Source: Cryptomeria japonica
Taxonomy: Eukaryota > Streptophyta > Pinopsida > Cupressales > Cupressaceae
DNA length: 64,000 nucleotides
Assembly: GCF_030272615.1 (NCBI RefSeq)
Contig: NC_081410.1
Coordinates: 290,345,957 to 290,409,956, forward strand
Direction: 5' to 3'
In this document: piece by piece, positions 34,198-45,900 of the stretch
Layout of the letters: each line of letters opens with the position of its first letter
How positions within the stretch are numbered: position 1 is the first letter of the stretch
Made by a program: the position numbers and the translations under genes
The notes under the pieces: model-generated
What the model saw: only the letters and a program-made list of their open reading frames with translations
Database searches by the model: none
What the model was told of the DNA's origin: nothing

Positions 34198-34214
34198 TCT
34201 CAAAGAGGGGCAAA
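34198..34214 (+). other. TatA polypurine tract
   Basis: TCTCAAAGAGGGGCAAA lies directly before the 3' LTR. It is the expected plus-strand priming site. Confidence 0.8.
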
Positions 34215-35577
34215 TGTAGTCACATAAATCTGTCCATTTTAATTAAATAATATTTGTTATTTATTTAATTAAAAATCCACTAGCCATCAATTAATTAAAT
34301 TAATATTTAATTAATTCATCTTCAAATCATTCTCCTATTAATTAAATAAATTATTCAATTTATTTTAATTAATTCATTAAACCAAAATTCACAATCAATT
34401 AAATGAATAAATTTTATTTATTCAATTTAATCCATTCTTCTTTTAAATAAATTAAATAAAACATTTATTTAAATCATTTATTCCCCCCACTTGCATTTTC
34501 CTACATCTCCCACTTGCCTCCTAAATCCCCTTCCTAAATTCTTCAAGAACCTATCTAAACCTAATCAATTAGCCTAATCCATCCCCTAATTATTGTCACA
34601 TTCCTAAGCAACTTGGAGTCACTTCTCAAAGACTTAAAAAGTCTTTGAAAAACATTAAATGCTTTGTGTGTTCAACAAATTAACCTCCAAAGTCTTCCAA
34701 ACCACTTATGGCTCTTACATGACCATTTATGGTTAACGCCTAACTCAACCCTCATATGACTCATGTGTCTCCTCAAGCATTTATTGCTTTGACCATGGTT
34801 ATCCCTTTTACCTTGGCACAAGAGTTTATCCATTGGATAAAAGCTTTATTCTTTGAATAAAGAATTTATTCACTCAACCCAACCTTGACCGTAACTCCCA
34901 AGTTAACCTTCAGGTCATATCAAGCATTTAATGTTTATTCCCTCTCCTCTCAACATATCTCATATTGACACTTGTCATCCTGGGATTGGGTAGAAAGCCA
35001 TCACATAGATTGAATACCATTCAATCCTGACCCTTGTTGAGATTACTCGATCTCAACCATCCATTGCTCCATTTTTCCTATAAATAGAGCCCATTTCTTC
35101 ATAATCCAAATCCTGAAAACTTGTATGCATCTAAGTTATAGAGAATTTTAGAGAGCATTTAGCATATCTTACTCATATTCACTCTTTTGGTTAAAATTAA
35201 CAAATAACATTTAGATAACTCATCATTATTTGGTTATTAAGCTTGCATTTGCATACTTTTCATAATCATCTACAATCTTGAACCTCCATAAGCATCCATA
35301 GTGCAAAAAGTTGCTGAGAGCTACACTAATTTGGAACTTGGAGAGGAGAGGAACAAGGGAGAAGGAGCTAAGAGCATGGTAGAAGACATTTGGAGATGTT
35401 TTCTTGCATTTACATTCATAGTTAAATGTTTTACTTTGTTTTTAGTGTCTCTTTTGGTATGTCTGCTTAGACTAATTTTTGGTTGATTAACACTAACGTT
35501 TGCCTTTGTTTCTTTGTTTTATGTGTTATACGACCATAGGTTTTAGTCTAACCTTGCCCCATTTTTGCAGAGCATCA
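34215..35577 (+). repeat. TatA 3' LTR
   Basis: An uninterrupted 1,363 bp LTR, TGTAGTC...GCATCA, with TATA box TATAAATA at 35079-35086. It shows the empty form of NA1's insertion site (CTAATTATTGTCAC at about 34586-34600). It is followed by ACTAT, the element's target duplication. Confidence 0.95.
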
Positions 35578-35582
35578 ACTAT

Positions 35583-36340
35583 ATTCAACACTTAACTAAG
35601 CCACTCTATCAAGCCAATCTAAAGGCTCTCCCACTTTTAAATTTATAGCAGGTAGTCAGAGGTTCTGAGGAAGAAGTAGTGATAGTCAAAGAAACTAAAG
35701 ATTGGATGGAAAGTGTAAGAAAAGAAGAAGCCACGTTTATGGAAGGAATATCAGCAACATATGAGCAAAGTTATTCTATACTTTCCAGGATTGCAAACAT
35801 GGAAGAAGTGTGGGTTGACTTATAGGATATTCAAGATAGAATTATCTCATGGATTAAAGAGCTGAAAGGAGTTTCACCACAAGAATTGGTCAATGAGAAA
35901 ATAATTGAAGCAAGGGTTACCTATGAATTCAACAGTTGGCACTGGTCGTTGGTTGCACAGAATGAGGTCTTGGAAATAGTGAAAATTGATGTTGATAGAA
36001 TAAAAGAACAGATAGGGGCAATTCAGGATAAGATTTTCCTTATAGTTGTAGAGATACTTGGGAAAGAAACTATCCAAGAAAGGGATATGCAGTTAGAGAA
36101 TTTGAATGTCAGAAAACAAGACATCTTCTTTTCCATGACAGGACCAGTCTTGAAGAGTAATTTGGATAAGGCATCAAACCTCCTGTCCATAAGAGATGCT
36201 TTTCATAAGCAAGAAGTAGACTAGGAAATCAAATCACTTTTTCTCTATGTACAGATGGCTTGGAAGGATTAGAATTCAGGATAAACATGTTACCATATGT
36301 CACAATGGAGTAAGTTGACCATATTGTGTCCAGGTTCATC
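35583..36340 (+). pseudogene. degenerate retroelement frame H, right piece
   Basis: Directly after TatA's right target duplication the frame of 2913 continues in phase (IQHLTKPLYQANLKALP). It is mostly open to about 36232, with 112 uninterrupted codons from 35886. The protein is helical and charged (EIVKIDVDRIKEQIGAIQDK). Stops at about 35650, 35822, 36222 and 36270 again fit Gln codons. A purine tract and an LTR-like block follow, so this is probably the C-terminal end of a retroelement ORF. It has no polymerase motif. Confidence 0.5.
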
Positions 36341-36359
36341 AAATATTAGAAGAAAGGGG

Positions 36360-37317
36360 TGCAATCCTAAAAGATAGCATCTTGTACAACTTGTCTCATT
36401 TGTTGTTGATCTTAGATCTTATTTTTGGAAACTTTGATTAGGGTTAGGTTGTCTTGATCTGGACCATTGATCTTAGATTGATCTCAGCCATTCATTTTTT
36501 TTCAGAAACTCTATATAAACTCATTCTCTCATTTCATTTCAGTGTGGAGAGATTTATGAAATTGTTGGTTAGAGCTATTTGAGTAATAAAATTTCATTAT
36601 CAATATTGTCTTTAAATATTTTTATTGCTAAATGGGTGCATGGTTGCATATTCCCTTCAACACAAATTAAATTTCCTTAAGTCATTTTCTTTGAAGTTAT
36701 TAGATGAATGATAGATTTGATAGTATAGATTAGTGAGATTTTGATCATACTTTCTTTGAATGGATGATTTCCTTTCGATGTGTAAAGTTAGCCTAATCTT
36801 TTAATGTGGATGTTTAACTTCTACTTGGAATAATATTGTTCAATTGTTGGTATTATTCCTAAGTGTGAAAATCATAAGAACAATCCTAGAAGATTGCGCG
36901 TACTTTGCATAGTTTCCCCAAGCATGATGAAACAAAGTATTGTTATTAGTTTCACCCAATATATACCATCTCTTGAGTTCCTCAAATTAGTTAGAATTCC
37001 TAAACCCTATCCTCTTTTATCCTTTTTTGAAGTCCTAAATCAAAAAATCCAAAAACAAAGAGCAGTAATTGATAAATTCACCTAAGTTTTTCTTGTGAAT
37101 GATACTAGTTGATAAGCGTAAGTACCCCTTGATATTTTCAGCATACACTACCCATGAAGCTATCCCACTAAAGTCTCTTGTCTGCACATATAGACCTTGG
37201 AATCTCCATATGATCTTCTCACAATCTTAGCATAAGCGGTGGTTTTTTAGGAGAGGATAGAGTATCCTTGTGGTATTTTATTCTCATGTTTGGTAGATGA
37301 TAAAATAGACACCAACA
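36360..37317 (+). repeat. probable 3' LTR of element H
   Basis: Preceded by the purine tract AGAAGAAAGGGG (36348-36359). It begins TGCAATCC, has a good TATA box TATATAAA (36512-36519; CTCTATATAAACTCAT) and could end at ACACCAACA (37317). There is no second copy in the window, so the boundaries, especially the right one, are inferred. Confidence 0.45.
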
Positions 37318-38802
37318 GATCCCACAACTAACATACAAAGTCTCAAATGCATAGGTCGGTGCATATGCCCAAGGCCTTCTAAAGCTACTAATTTAGAGGC
37401 ACCTAGAAACTAGATGACAAAGGAATTATTCAACTCTCCAGACAAGGAGAAAGTAATTGCTAAGGTATAGAAGAAGAGGGAGAAAGAGAAGGAGGAACAA
37501 GGAGAACAACAGATTGGACCTACACCACAAAGGAGATTCAACCAATTGAAGATCTCACTTCCCTAAACTCCACCTACTAAAACCAGAGGTAGTAGATTAG
37601 TGGAGAGGAAGCTCAAAACTACACTAGTAAAAATAGAACAAATAGAGGGAAACATCATAAGCTTTACTCCAGATGATCTTGGAGAGGAAGTCCCTAAGAA
37701 AATAATAGGTGTTCCAGTCACACCATCACCGAACATAGAGTGAAAAGGAAGAAGTAGAAATGATAGAAGGAGAACTCCCTGGATCCACCCCACCAACCGA
37801 ACATGTCCTCCTCCTAGATGAAGACCAACTATATCAAGCCCTATTCATTCCCCAAATTTTCACCCAACCCTAGAAAAATATAAAAAATATGTCTCTCCTC
37901 AACAAGCACATTACCAAAAGGGCTCTAATTTGATACATGGAAGCCCAAAAATATACAATGGAGGACTCTATTTGAAACTTGTCAAGCCCTCTAGAAGCTA
38001 ACATAAGAGACGAGAGAGAAAAGGCACAACAAGAAAAAGAAAATGTAAAGAAGATTGTCCAATCAAGATTATTTCCCCACACCCCTACAGATGCAAAGAC
38101 TTGAGGAGAAATAGAGCATAAATATCTACACAAAACATAGGATAGATAAGCTCATGTTAGACAAAGTGAGTGTAATCCAATAGTTTCAAATGGAGATCAC
38201 TAAGGCTACCACCAAGCCCTGTAAGGACCTTTATGAGGAGGAGAAGACATAGAAACCTAAGGCAACCATCTTCTCATAGCTCCCTAGACTGACAATGGAG
38301 CCTTTGCCTCCACAACATGATCAATGGTACCTCCACCATGGCACACATCTAGACTTTTCTCACCCAAACACATCTGGAACCAAAGGCCTCTACCCAAACA
38401 TTGAGATCACAAAGACCAAAAACTAGGTGGACATTGGTAGCATAACTCCCATCCAAAAGGTTCAACTAGGAGATACCCTACAACAATCAACATGAGAGGA
38501 GGTTCCAAAAGAACATGTGCTGACAACCAAGAAGGTGGAGGAAATCATTAAGGAGATTCATGAGAAGTATCCACATGCTAAGGGGAACTCTTCTCAACTA
38601 ACACCAGTGCACATGTGAGTACTCACTGATGAACTCTTTTTAATATCCAGACTTGCAAAGAGGCAATTTGAAACATGAAGTAAAAAAGGAAGTTGAAAAA
38701 ATTGAGGATGAAGCAAAACACTATTGTGCAACCACATAGACCACCTTAGAGGTGTAGCTAGCCATCACTACGAAAAAAGAGATGGTGAAGCAGTCATCGA
38801 TG
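37318..38802 (+). pseudogene. degenerate retroelement frame I, left piece
   Basis: Coding-like sequence with stops and at least one frameshift. Around 37420-37740 it reads KELFNSPDKEKVIAKV, then a Lys/Glu-rich run and TPDDLGEEVPKKIIGV. Another stretch at 38640-38800 reads VKKEVEKIEDEAKHYC and TTKKEMVKQSSM. It resembles H in composition and decay pattern. The repeat at 38803 interrupts it. No domain is recognised. Confidence 0.35.
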
Positions 38803-39535
38803 AGGAGGGACCTCAAAGTGATCAATCCAGACTGGTAAGCAAGAGTAAACACAACAGAAACACAAAGATATGATGGAGGCAATGAAAAATAGATTGTTTT
38901 ATTGCATGAAATTTGATTACATCCAACCGGTAACTACCAGGGTAAAACATATCAGCTCACAAGCCTTGTAGAACATACAAAATAGGTCGCAATCGGGACC
39001 TTGAATCATGAAATCTATCTTATACGCATAGTCTAGCTACTTCATTCTCTGATTGATTACATTCTAATGCATAATTACAAATATATATATATATATATAT
39101 ATATATTGATCCAAAGGACCTAACATGAAAATAACAAGGTCGGCCTCCACCAAGAGATTCCTCTAGAAAATCCAAAGGAGGAAATGTAGATCACGGGAAA
39201 TGGTCAGCCACATGCCAAGGAACATCGGAATCAATGCCCAAGGCTCCACAATCTTTGAAATGGGTTCTGGTAGATCACCAAAATAGGTCCAGGCAACCGG
39301 TAACATGAAACTGTCATGGAAACTGGTAGCGATATCTTGCCGAAAAATGATCCAAATGTGATGAGGTTTAGAAGCAATAAATATGATCAAGTCTTCAAGT
39401 AGAATCCAACTCCACAGGATCCGGTGAGCCAAAACTAGGACACACAGAAAGGAAAACTAAAACTGCAAACAGAAAACAAAACACAAAGGAAAATATTTTT
39501 GGTTGATGCAAGATTTCTATGAACTGGGGATGCTC
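38803..39535. repeat. ~750 bp dispersed repeat, copy 2
   Basis: Same orientation as 176-951. It lacks a 27-base segment that copy 1 has (copy 1 contains a near-duplication of GAAACTGTCAA). It carries a (TA)n run at about 39082-39107. Coding-like sequence resumes immediately after it (KQMEINELYHYYLQWPNL). Confidence 0.6.
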
Positions 39536-39935
39536 CTAAAACAAATGGAAATCAATGAATTGTACCATTACTACTTACAATGGCCTAATTTGTCAAAGTC
39601 TATAAGTGTACAAATGGAGTAGTTGAAGATGAAGGTTTCACAAAATTCCAAATAGTATGATGCCAGGAAAGACCTACATGAGGTAGAACGGGTGAAAATT
39701 GAGGACCTACATGATCAACACCAACATGTCCAAGATCAATATGACAAGGCAAAGAGGAAATTATGGTAGTTGAGAGAGTTTGTTAGTCTTTGATCACCCC
39801 GAATGATCAGCTTGATCCAAGACACACAAACCTTCCTCCATAAGACACAGATACCCACCTCACTTTTGAAAGAAGAGACTTAGTTGCTACAATTCAATGT
39901 CCACATCAACCAACTATAGACAAAAAAAAAAGTAG
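39536..39935 (+). pseudogene. degenerate retroelement frame I, right piece
   Basis: The frame resumes as KQMEINELYHYYLQWPNL and continues with VERVKIEDLHDQHQHVQDQY and MISLIQDTQTFLHKTQIP. It has five stops that fit Gln codons. It is helical and polar like the C-terminal part of H. It fades out at a poly-A run near 39920. Confidence 0.4.
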
Positions 39936-41050
39936 TGGGATGGCCAATTTCAATCATTGTAGATGATTTACAAAGATATTTTGTAACAAGGTAATTGACT
40001 TGAGAACATGTCGAGGTTTTACCGAGAGGATGATGTTGCTTGGAAAATAGTATATAGACATAGATCTAGAGATATAAAATTATAAATTAAAAACAAGGTT
40101 TTAGAATGAATAGCTTAGAAGATAGGATGGTCTTTAGGGTTACTATCTAAGGGATATGTGCCCTTTAGAAGATATATGTATAGTATATAGATCTATTCAC
40201 CAAAATAGATAACATATAGATCATATATAGATAACGTAAAGATAAGAGATAGATAAGATATAAGAGATGTAAGATACAAAGGAGTTATAAACAATGTACT
40301 TGATATATATTGATATATGAAAATAAATACATCTGATTTTGGGCCTAACCTATGTATATGATGTTTCTTTCTAATTAAGTACTTAAGTAGGATCCAAAAT
40401 ACTCTATTTGCTGCCCCAATAGGACTAAGTATGAGGTATTAAGACTACAACTACAAAAATCCTTTGGGAATAGAACTCTAGTCTGTCTCCTCAAATTTCT
40501 TACTAATAGGAACAAATCTCTCTCTTATAGATAGATTACATGTGGCTAGAAAAATATTTCTTGCTTCATGTGTATTACACATCTTGAAAGGTACCTTTCA
40601 AATATTGCTATGGACAACTCAATAATTATATCCATATATTCTTATGGGATAATTAGGATGGTAAGTGTGACTTGCTTTCATTTTCTTAGCTTCAATCTAT
40701 TCTCATAAACCAAGGATAAATGAGACCTTGAGATTATTTACCTTTTGATATCAAAAGTGACAAGCCATGGAAAATTCTTGTGAGACCATATTATTATGCT
40801 AAAATCCCTTTGCAAAAGGTCAATATGATTGAACAAATTTGTTGATATTTCTTCAATGGTATGACAACTCTCTCATACATACGCTATTTAGTTTTCCACC
40901 TCTTCCATCTAGTGGAGCTACCTTATTTAAGTGGATAATATGTCCCTTTGCATATGCAAGAAACTCAAAGGACACATTGTTTCATAAAAGAATATCATTG
41001 TTAAATATTTATCAACATGTATTGAACTCTTTCCAACATAAGTCTTTCTT
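39936..41050. other. AT-rich region with GATA-like low complexity
   Basis: At about 40060-40330 there are many TATAGAT/AGATAAGATA words. The rest has no recognisable gene. A 62-codon frame at the end (40839-41105) has no support. Confidence 0.5.
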
Positions 41051-44000
41051 TTTCTACAAGTTGGGTTTACTTTGGTTGACAAACACTACATTTTTACTAA
41101 CTTGAGATTTTCTCCATTATCATGCCTTCCCCCATCACCAAAATCTCTCACTTAACCTCATAACCTTTTCAAGGACTAGAGGTGGTCTAGTGGTAACAAG
41201 ATTCTTTCCTTCCAACTTTGCTTCATTTACTACATTATGCTTCTTATTTTCATTTAAAAGTATATTTTAATACCAAATAAAATTGTAGATTCTCTGACTC
41301 CAAGTGATCAAAATTAATTGTAAGTTTGGTTTTCTAAAGACGATTCTTAATGACAACTTAGCAACCTAACAACTCTTATACTTCAAATTTCTTGCGAACA
41401 AACAAAAATAATTTATTGCTACCAATCAAATCCTATATATTAAATATACCAAAAGGGAATCTATACAACACATCTTTTGAGTATGTAAAACTAGTAAATA
41501 TAATCATAAATTTGTTCAAAACCTCCCTTGTTTTTTTCTCTCTATTGAAAAGATGCCTTGTTTGGTCTCAATACCCCTAATAATATAGTTTTTGGACCTC
41601 TTACATAGCTCATTATTACTCATTTACAAAAATTAAGATGTACTACAATTTATTCTAACAATAGATTTTTTTCAAAGAGTTCTTTTGCAACAACTCTACT
41701 TAAACCTATCTTGCTGTCACTTATTATATAAACACCCAAATATGATGAAATATTTTATTTAACCACCAAACTAAGTTGTGTATAAGCCCAATCCCTTGTA
41801 TGATTCATTGAAAATCAACACAAAGCTCAAGAAGAAAGGGAATAGTCAAGTTCAAATTGCCAAGCTAGATAAAAACCCAAAGAACATTTTAATACAAGTT
41901 GGAAGTCTTCCCTTAAAAACAAATTGTGTTTACTTTGGCTAACAACAACTACATTATTACTAACTTGAGATCTTCTCCCTTATCATCTCTTCCCTTGTCA
42001 CCAAAATGTCTATCACTTAGCAATTCGACATTTTCAAAGACTAGAGGTGCTCCAATCATAACAACCTTCTTGCTTTCCCCCTTTGCTTCATTTTCCACAT
42101 TATTCTTTTTGTTTTCGATTTGAAGCATGACTTGATACCAAGTAATATTGTAGATTCTCTAAGTCCAAGTGGTTAAAATTAAGTGTTAGAGTCTAGTTGT
42201 CTAAAGATAATAATTAGTAGCAACTTAGGACCTAAAAATTGTTACATTTCAAACTTCTTGTGGACAAAGAGAACTAATTTATCACTATCAATCAAATCCG
42301 AAATCTTAACTATAGCAAAAAAAATCCATATGACACATCTTTTTAAAATATAGAACTATTAAGAATAATTGAAAAGTTGTTAAAAAATCTCCCTTCTATT
42401 TTTTTTTATATTGAAAAGATACCTTGCTTGGTCTTAATACCCCCAATAACCAAGTTTTTGAACTTCTCACACAACTCATTGTAATTTATTTATATTAATT
42501 AAGATATACTACTATTTATTCTAACAATAGATTTTTTCAAGTTTTTATGTAACAGCTCTACTTAAAACTTTATTTCTATCACTTTATAATATTATAAGCT
42601 CCCAAAAACAATGAAAACTTCATTTAAACAAAACCAAATGAAAATTAAAAAAGTTGGAAGTCTTTCTTTTATTACAAATTGGGTTTACTTTGGTTGACAA
42701 ACCCTACATTCTTACTAACTTGAGATCTTGTTACACATCATCCCTTTCCTCATCACCAAAATGTGTATCACTTAAACTTACAACTTTTTTCAAAGGCTAG
42801 AGGTGTTCTAATGGCAACAAACTTCATGTCTTCTCACTTTGCTTCAGTTGTCACATTAGTCTTCCTATTTTCAATTTGAAGCACACCTTAATAGCAAGTA
42901 AAATTGTAGATTCTCTAACTCCAAGTGGCCAAAATGAAGTGTGGATTTGGTTGTCTAAAGATAATGCTTGATGATAACTTATTACCTAACAACTCTTACA
43001 TTTCAAACTTCTTGTGGATAAACATAACTAATTTATCACTATTAATCAAATCTCATATACCAAAAAAGAATCCATAAAGCACATCATTTGAATGTAGAAG
43101 TAGAACTATTAAGAATAATCAGAAAATTGTTCAAAAACTTCCCTTTTGTATTGAAAAGATGCCTTGCTTGGTCTTAATACCCTAAATGATTTAGATTTTG
43201 ATTGAACCTATTACACAACTCATTATTATTTATTTACAAAATCAAGATACACTACTATTTATTCTAGCATATTTTTCCAAAGATTTGTTATGTAACAACT
43301 CTACTTCAACCTATCTTCCTATCACTATATAATATCATATACACCAACAATAATAATGAAAATCCGCATTTAACCATTGAACTAAGTTGTGTGTAAACCC
43401 AACCCCATGCAATAGTTTTGTTCATACATCCTTGATGTGATCAATTTGTCCCACATTATGGCTGCTTCATTGAAAGTCAAAGCAAAGCTCAAGAAGGCAA
43501 GAATGACCATGTTTAGATTGCCAAGTTGGATCGAAACCAAATGAAAATTAAAAATATTGGAAGACTTTTCTTGTATTTCAGATTGGGTTTACTTTGATTG
43601 ACAAATATTCCTTACTAACATGAGATATTCTCCCATATTATTCCTTTCCTCATCATGTCTATTACATGTGCTCCAACATCAACAAGCTTCGTGTCTTCTC
43701 ACTTTGCTTCACTTGTCACATTATTCTTCCTATTTTTTGAAGCACGCCTTAATACCAAGTAAAATTGTAGATTCTCTAACTCTAAGTGGCCAGAATTAAA
43801 AGTGAGTTAAGTTGTCAAAAGATAATGCTTAATGACAACTAAGTGCCTAACAACTCTTACATTTACAACTTCTTGTGGACAAATAGAACTAATTTATCAC
43901 TATCAATCAAATCTCAAATACCAAAAAGCACATCTTTTGAGAATGGAGAACTATTAAGAATAATCAAAAAATTGTCAAAAACCTTCCTTCTCTATTGAAA

Positions 44001-44800
44001 AGATGCCTTGCTTGGTCTTAACACCCAAAATGATCTAGATTTGAACCTCTTACATAGCTCATTATTATTTATTTATAAGAATCAAGATGCACTACTATTT
44101 ATTCAAGTGTGAGTTTGGTTGTCAAAAGATAATGCTTAATGACAATTGAGTGCCTAACAACTCTTACATTTCAAACTTCAAGTGGACAAACAGAACTATT
44201 TTATGCCTCTCAATCAAATCTCATACCCTAACTATACCAAGAAGGAATCTATAAAGCAATTCTTTTGAGAATGCAGAACAATTAAGAATAATTAGAAAAT
44301 TGTTCAAAAACCTCCCTTCTTATTAAAAAGATGCCTTACTTTTAATATCCATAATGATCTAATTTTTTAACTCATTATTATTTATTTACAGAAATCAAAA
44401 TGCTCCACTATTATCCCCGGACCTTTTTTTGTGAATGTATACTTTAATATGATCAAAAAATGCTCCACTACTTATTCTGACATATTCTTTCAAAGATGTG
44501 TTATACAACAGCTCGCACTTTATAGCATCATATACACCCAAAAACAATGCAAAAATAAATTTAATCACTGAACTAAGTTGTGTGTAAACAGTTTTGCTCA
44601 TACATCCTTGATATGATCAATCTAACCCACTTTATGGATGGCCAACGTATAATACCCTAATGATCTAGATTTTAGATTTTGAACCTCTTACATAGCTCAT
44701 TATTATTGATTCACAGAAAACAAGATGCAATACTATTTATTCTAAAATATTTTTCAGCTATCTTCCTATCACTTTATAGTATCATATACACCCAAAAACG
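41050..44800. repeat. tandem array of 0.75-0.9 kb units
   Basis: The word GGGTTTACTTTGG (or a near copy) recurs at 41063, 41927, 42681 and 43585. TTGAAAAGATGCCTTG recurs at about 41546, 42411, 43151, 43995 and 44323. Between them, blocks such as CCTAACAACTCTTACATTTC and GATTCTCTAACTCCAAGTGG keep the same order. On the minus strand each unit holds an exon-like piece, best kept at about 42117-41935 (ENKKNNVENEAKGESKKVV, IGAPLVFENVELL). Other units have it with stops or frameshifts. I do not recognise the protein. It looks like repeated unequal duplication within one gene that then decayed. Confidence 0.7.
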
Positions 44801-44837
44801 ATGAAAATTTACATTTAACCACTGAACAAAGTTGAAT

Positions 44838-45010
44838 GCAACAGTTTTGCTCATACATCCTCCACATGATCAATGTAAACCCAGGCCCCCCAGCCCCATG
44901 AAACACTTTTGCTTATACGTCCTCCACATGATCAATGTAAACAGTTTTGCTCATACATCCTCAATATGATCAATGTAAACCCAGCCCCCCATGCAAATGT
45001 TTTGCTGATA
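44838..45010. repeat. short minisatellite, ~60 bp units
   Basis: Three to four copies of GCTCATACATCCTCCACATG followed by ATCAATGTAAAC and, in some, CCAGGCCCCCC. The parent single copy is present in the larger units (for example near 43425 and 44600), so this is a local second-order expansion. Confidence 0.75.
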
Positions 45011-45140
45011 TCCCTTCATATGATCAATCTGTTCCACATTATGGACGCTTCACTCAAAGTCAACACAGAGCTCAAGAAGGCAGGCAAGAACAGTCAAATT
45101 CAGATTGACAAGCTAGATAATAAGCTTCAAAACCATTAAA
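45011..45140. other. exon-like block repeated in the array
   Basis: The block containing AAGCTCAAGAAGGCAGGC-type sequence recurs at about 41815, 43480 and 45060. On the + strand here it reads MDASLKVNTELKKAGKNSQI and stops. On the minus strand the copy at 43466 reads NMVILAFLSFALTFNEAAIM. The minus reading fits the orientation of the other exon-like pieces. Neither is proven. Confidence 0.3.
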
Positions 45141-45159
45141 AACAGCTAAAATCTATGTT

Positions 45160-45900
45160 GACCAACTCCCATCGCTTAAAGAGCAAGGAAGATGGAAACA
45201 GACCAAAACAGATGTTTCATCCAGAATCCCAATTCCAAGGCAATGGGTAAAAACAGATGTTTCATCCAGAATCCAATGGGCAAAACATGCAGTGAGAAAA
45301 GGAGTCTGAAATGGTGCAATAAAAAGCATACCTCACAGAACGATAACTTGCAAAGGAAACTGGAAACTCCATTTGCAGTTGACGTTTGAAGATGCATAAG
45401 CCTGAAACGAAACACGCCATCTTCCCCACACAGAGTAAAGTAGCGTGCTTCGTTCCAGGCTATGTATTTCGCAGCGCCATGAAGAATTGAATGAAAGAAT
45501 GGTAATGGGTAGTGGAGAGGATAAGAGGGCGGGGCTCCTCTGGAATATGCCCTGCAATCGTGTCCATTGCCCATTTATTAACCTCACAATCCCACTATCT
45601 GATTTGATTCCGCTCATGTTCCATTCTTGACTTTTCTCCAATCCCAGTCCCAGTCCGTCCCCCCTGCCCCCCTTTTTCATTTAGTATTCGCCCTTTCCTG
45701 GTACAACAATAATTCAAAAACAGGGGCAGAGGGGCCCTCACCACATGCAAACACTGTACCAATATTGGTGGGCGTGGGATAAGATGTCCCCACACCCTCT
45801 CCACTTGCAGCCAATTGCCATCTTTGGAATGAAATCATTCATTGCCATTGGCAGCTGCCCCCACACTTTTAACATACAAAGATGTTAGGTGTGGAAGCTT
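45160..45900 (-). other. possible 5' end of an unidentified minus-strand gene
   Basis: A GC-richer, apparently unique stretch. On the minus strand ATG 45420 opens MACFVSGLCIFKRQLQMEF and ends at a good donor-like site CTGTGAG|GTATGC (exon to about 45332), pointing towards the tandem array. Upstream are pyrimidine-rich segments as in plant promoters and leaders. It could be the first exon (or a targeting peptide) of the gene whose fragments form the array. There is no domain, so this is a weak call. Confidence 0.22.

Larger units (their letters stand above)
2914..35577 (+). mobile_element. TatA: nested Ty3/gypsy LTR retrotransposon, Tat lineage
   Basis: The termini are TGTAGTCACATAAA at 2914 and GCAGAGCATCA at 35577, flanked by the 5 bp duplication ACTAT (2909-2913 and 35578-35582). 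The two LTRs are about 3% diverged by hand count. Between them lie PBS, leader, gag, protease, RT, RNase H, a second RNase H, integrase, a long 3' region with an antisense plant-mobile-domain gene, and PPT. The double RNase H, the RT style (ACPKDDFPLPNI) and the extra antisense ORF are hallmarks of the Tat/Ogre/Retand clade. Removing NA1 and NA2 leaves about 18.5 kb, which is normal for this clade. All its proteins are broken. Confidence 0.93.

Noticed and set aside
39082-39107. A (TA)n run as a functional element
   Set aside because: It is an ordinary microsatellite within the dispersed repeat, and copy 1 has only a short version.
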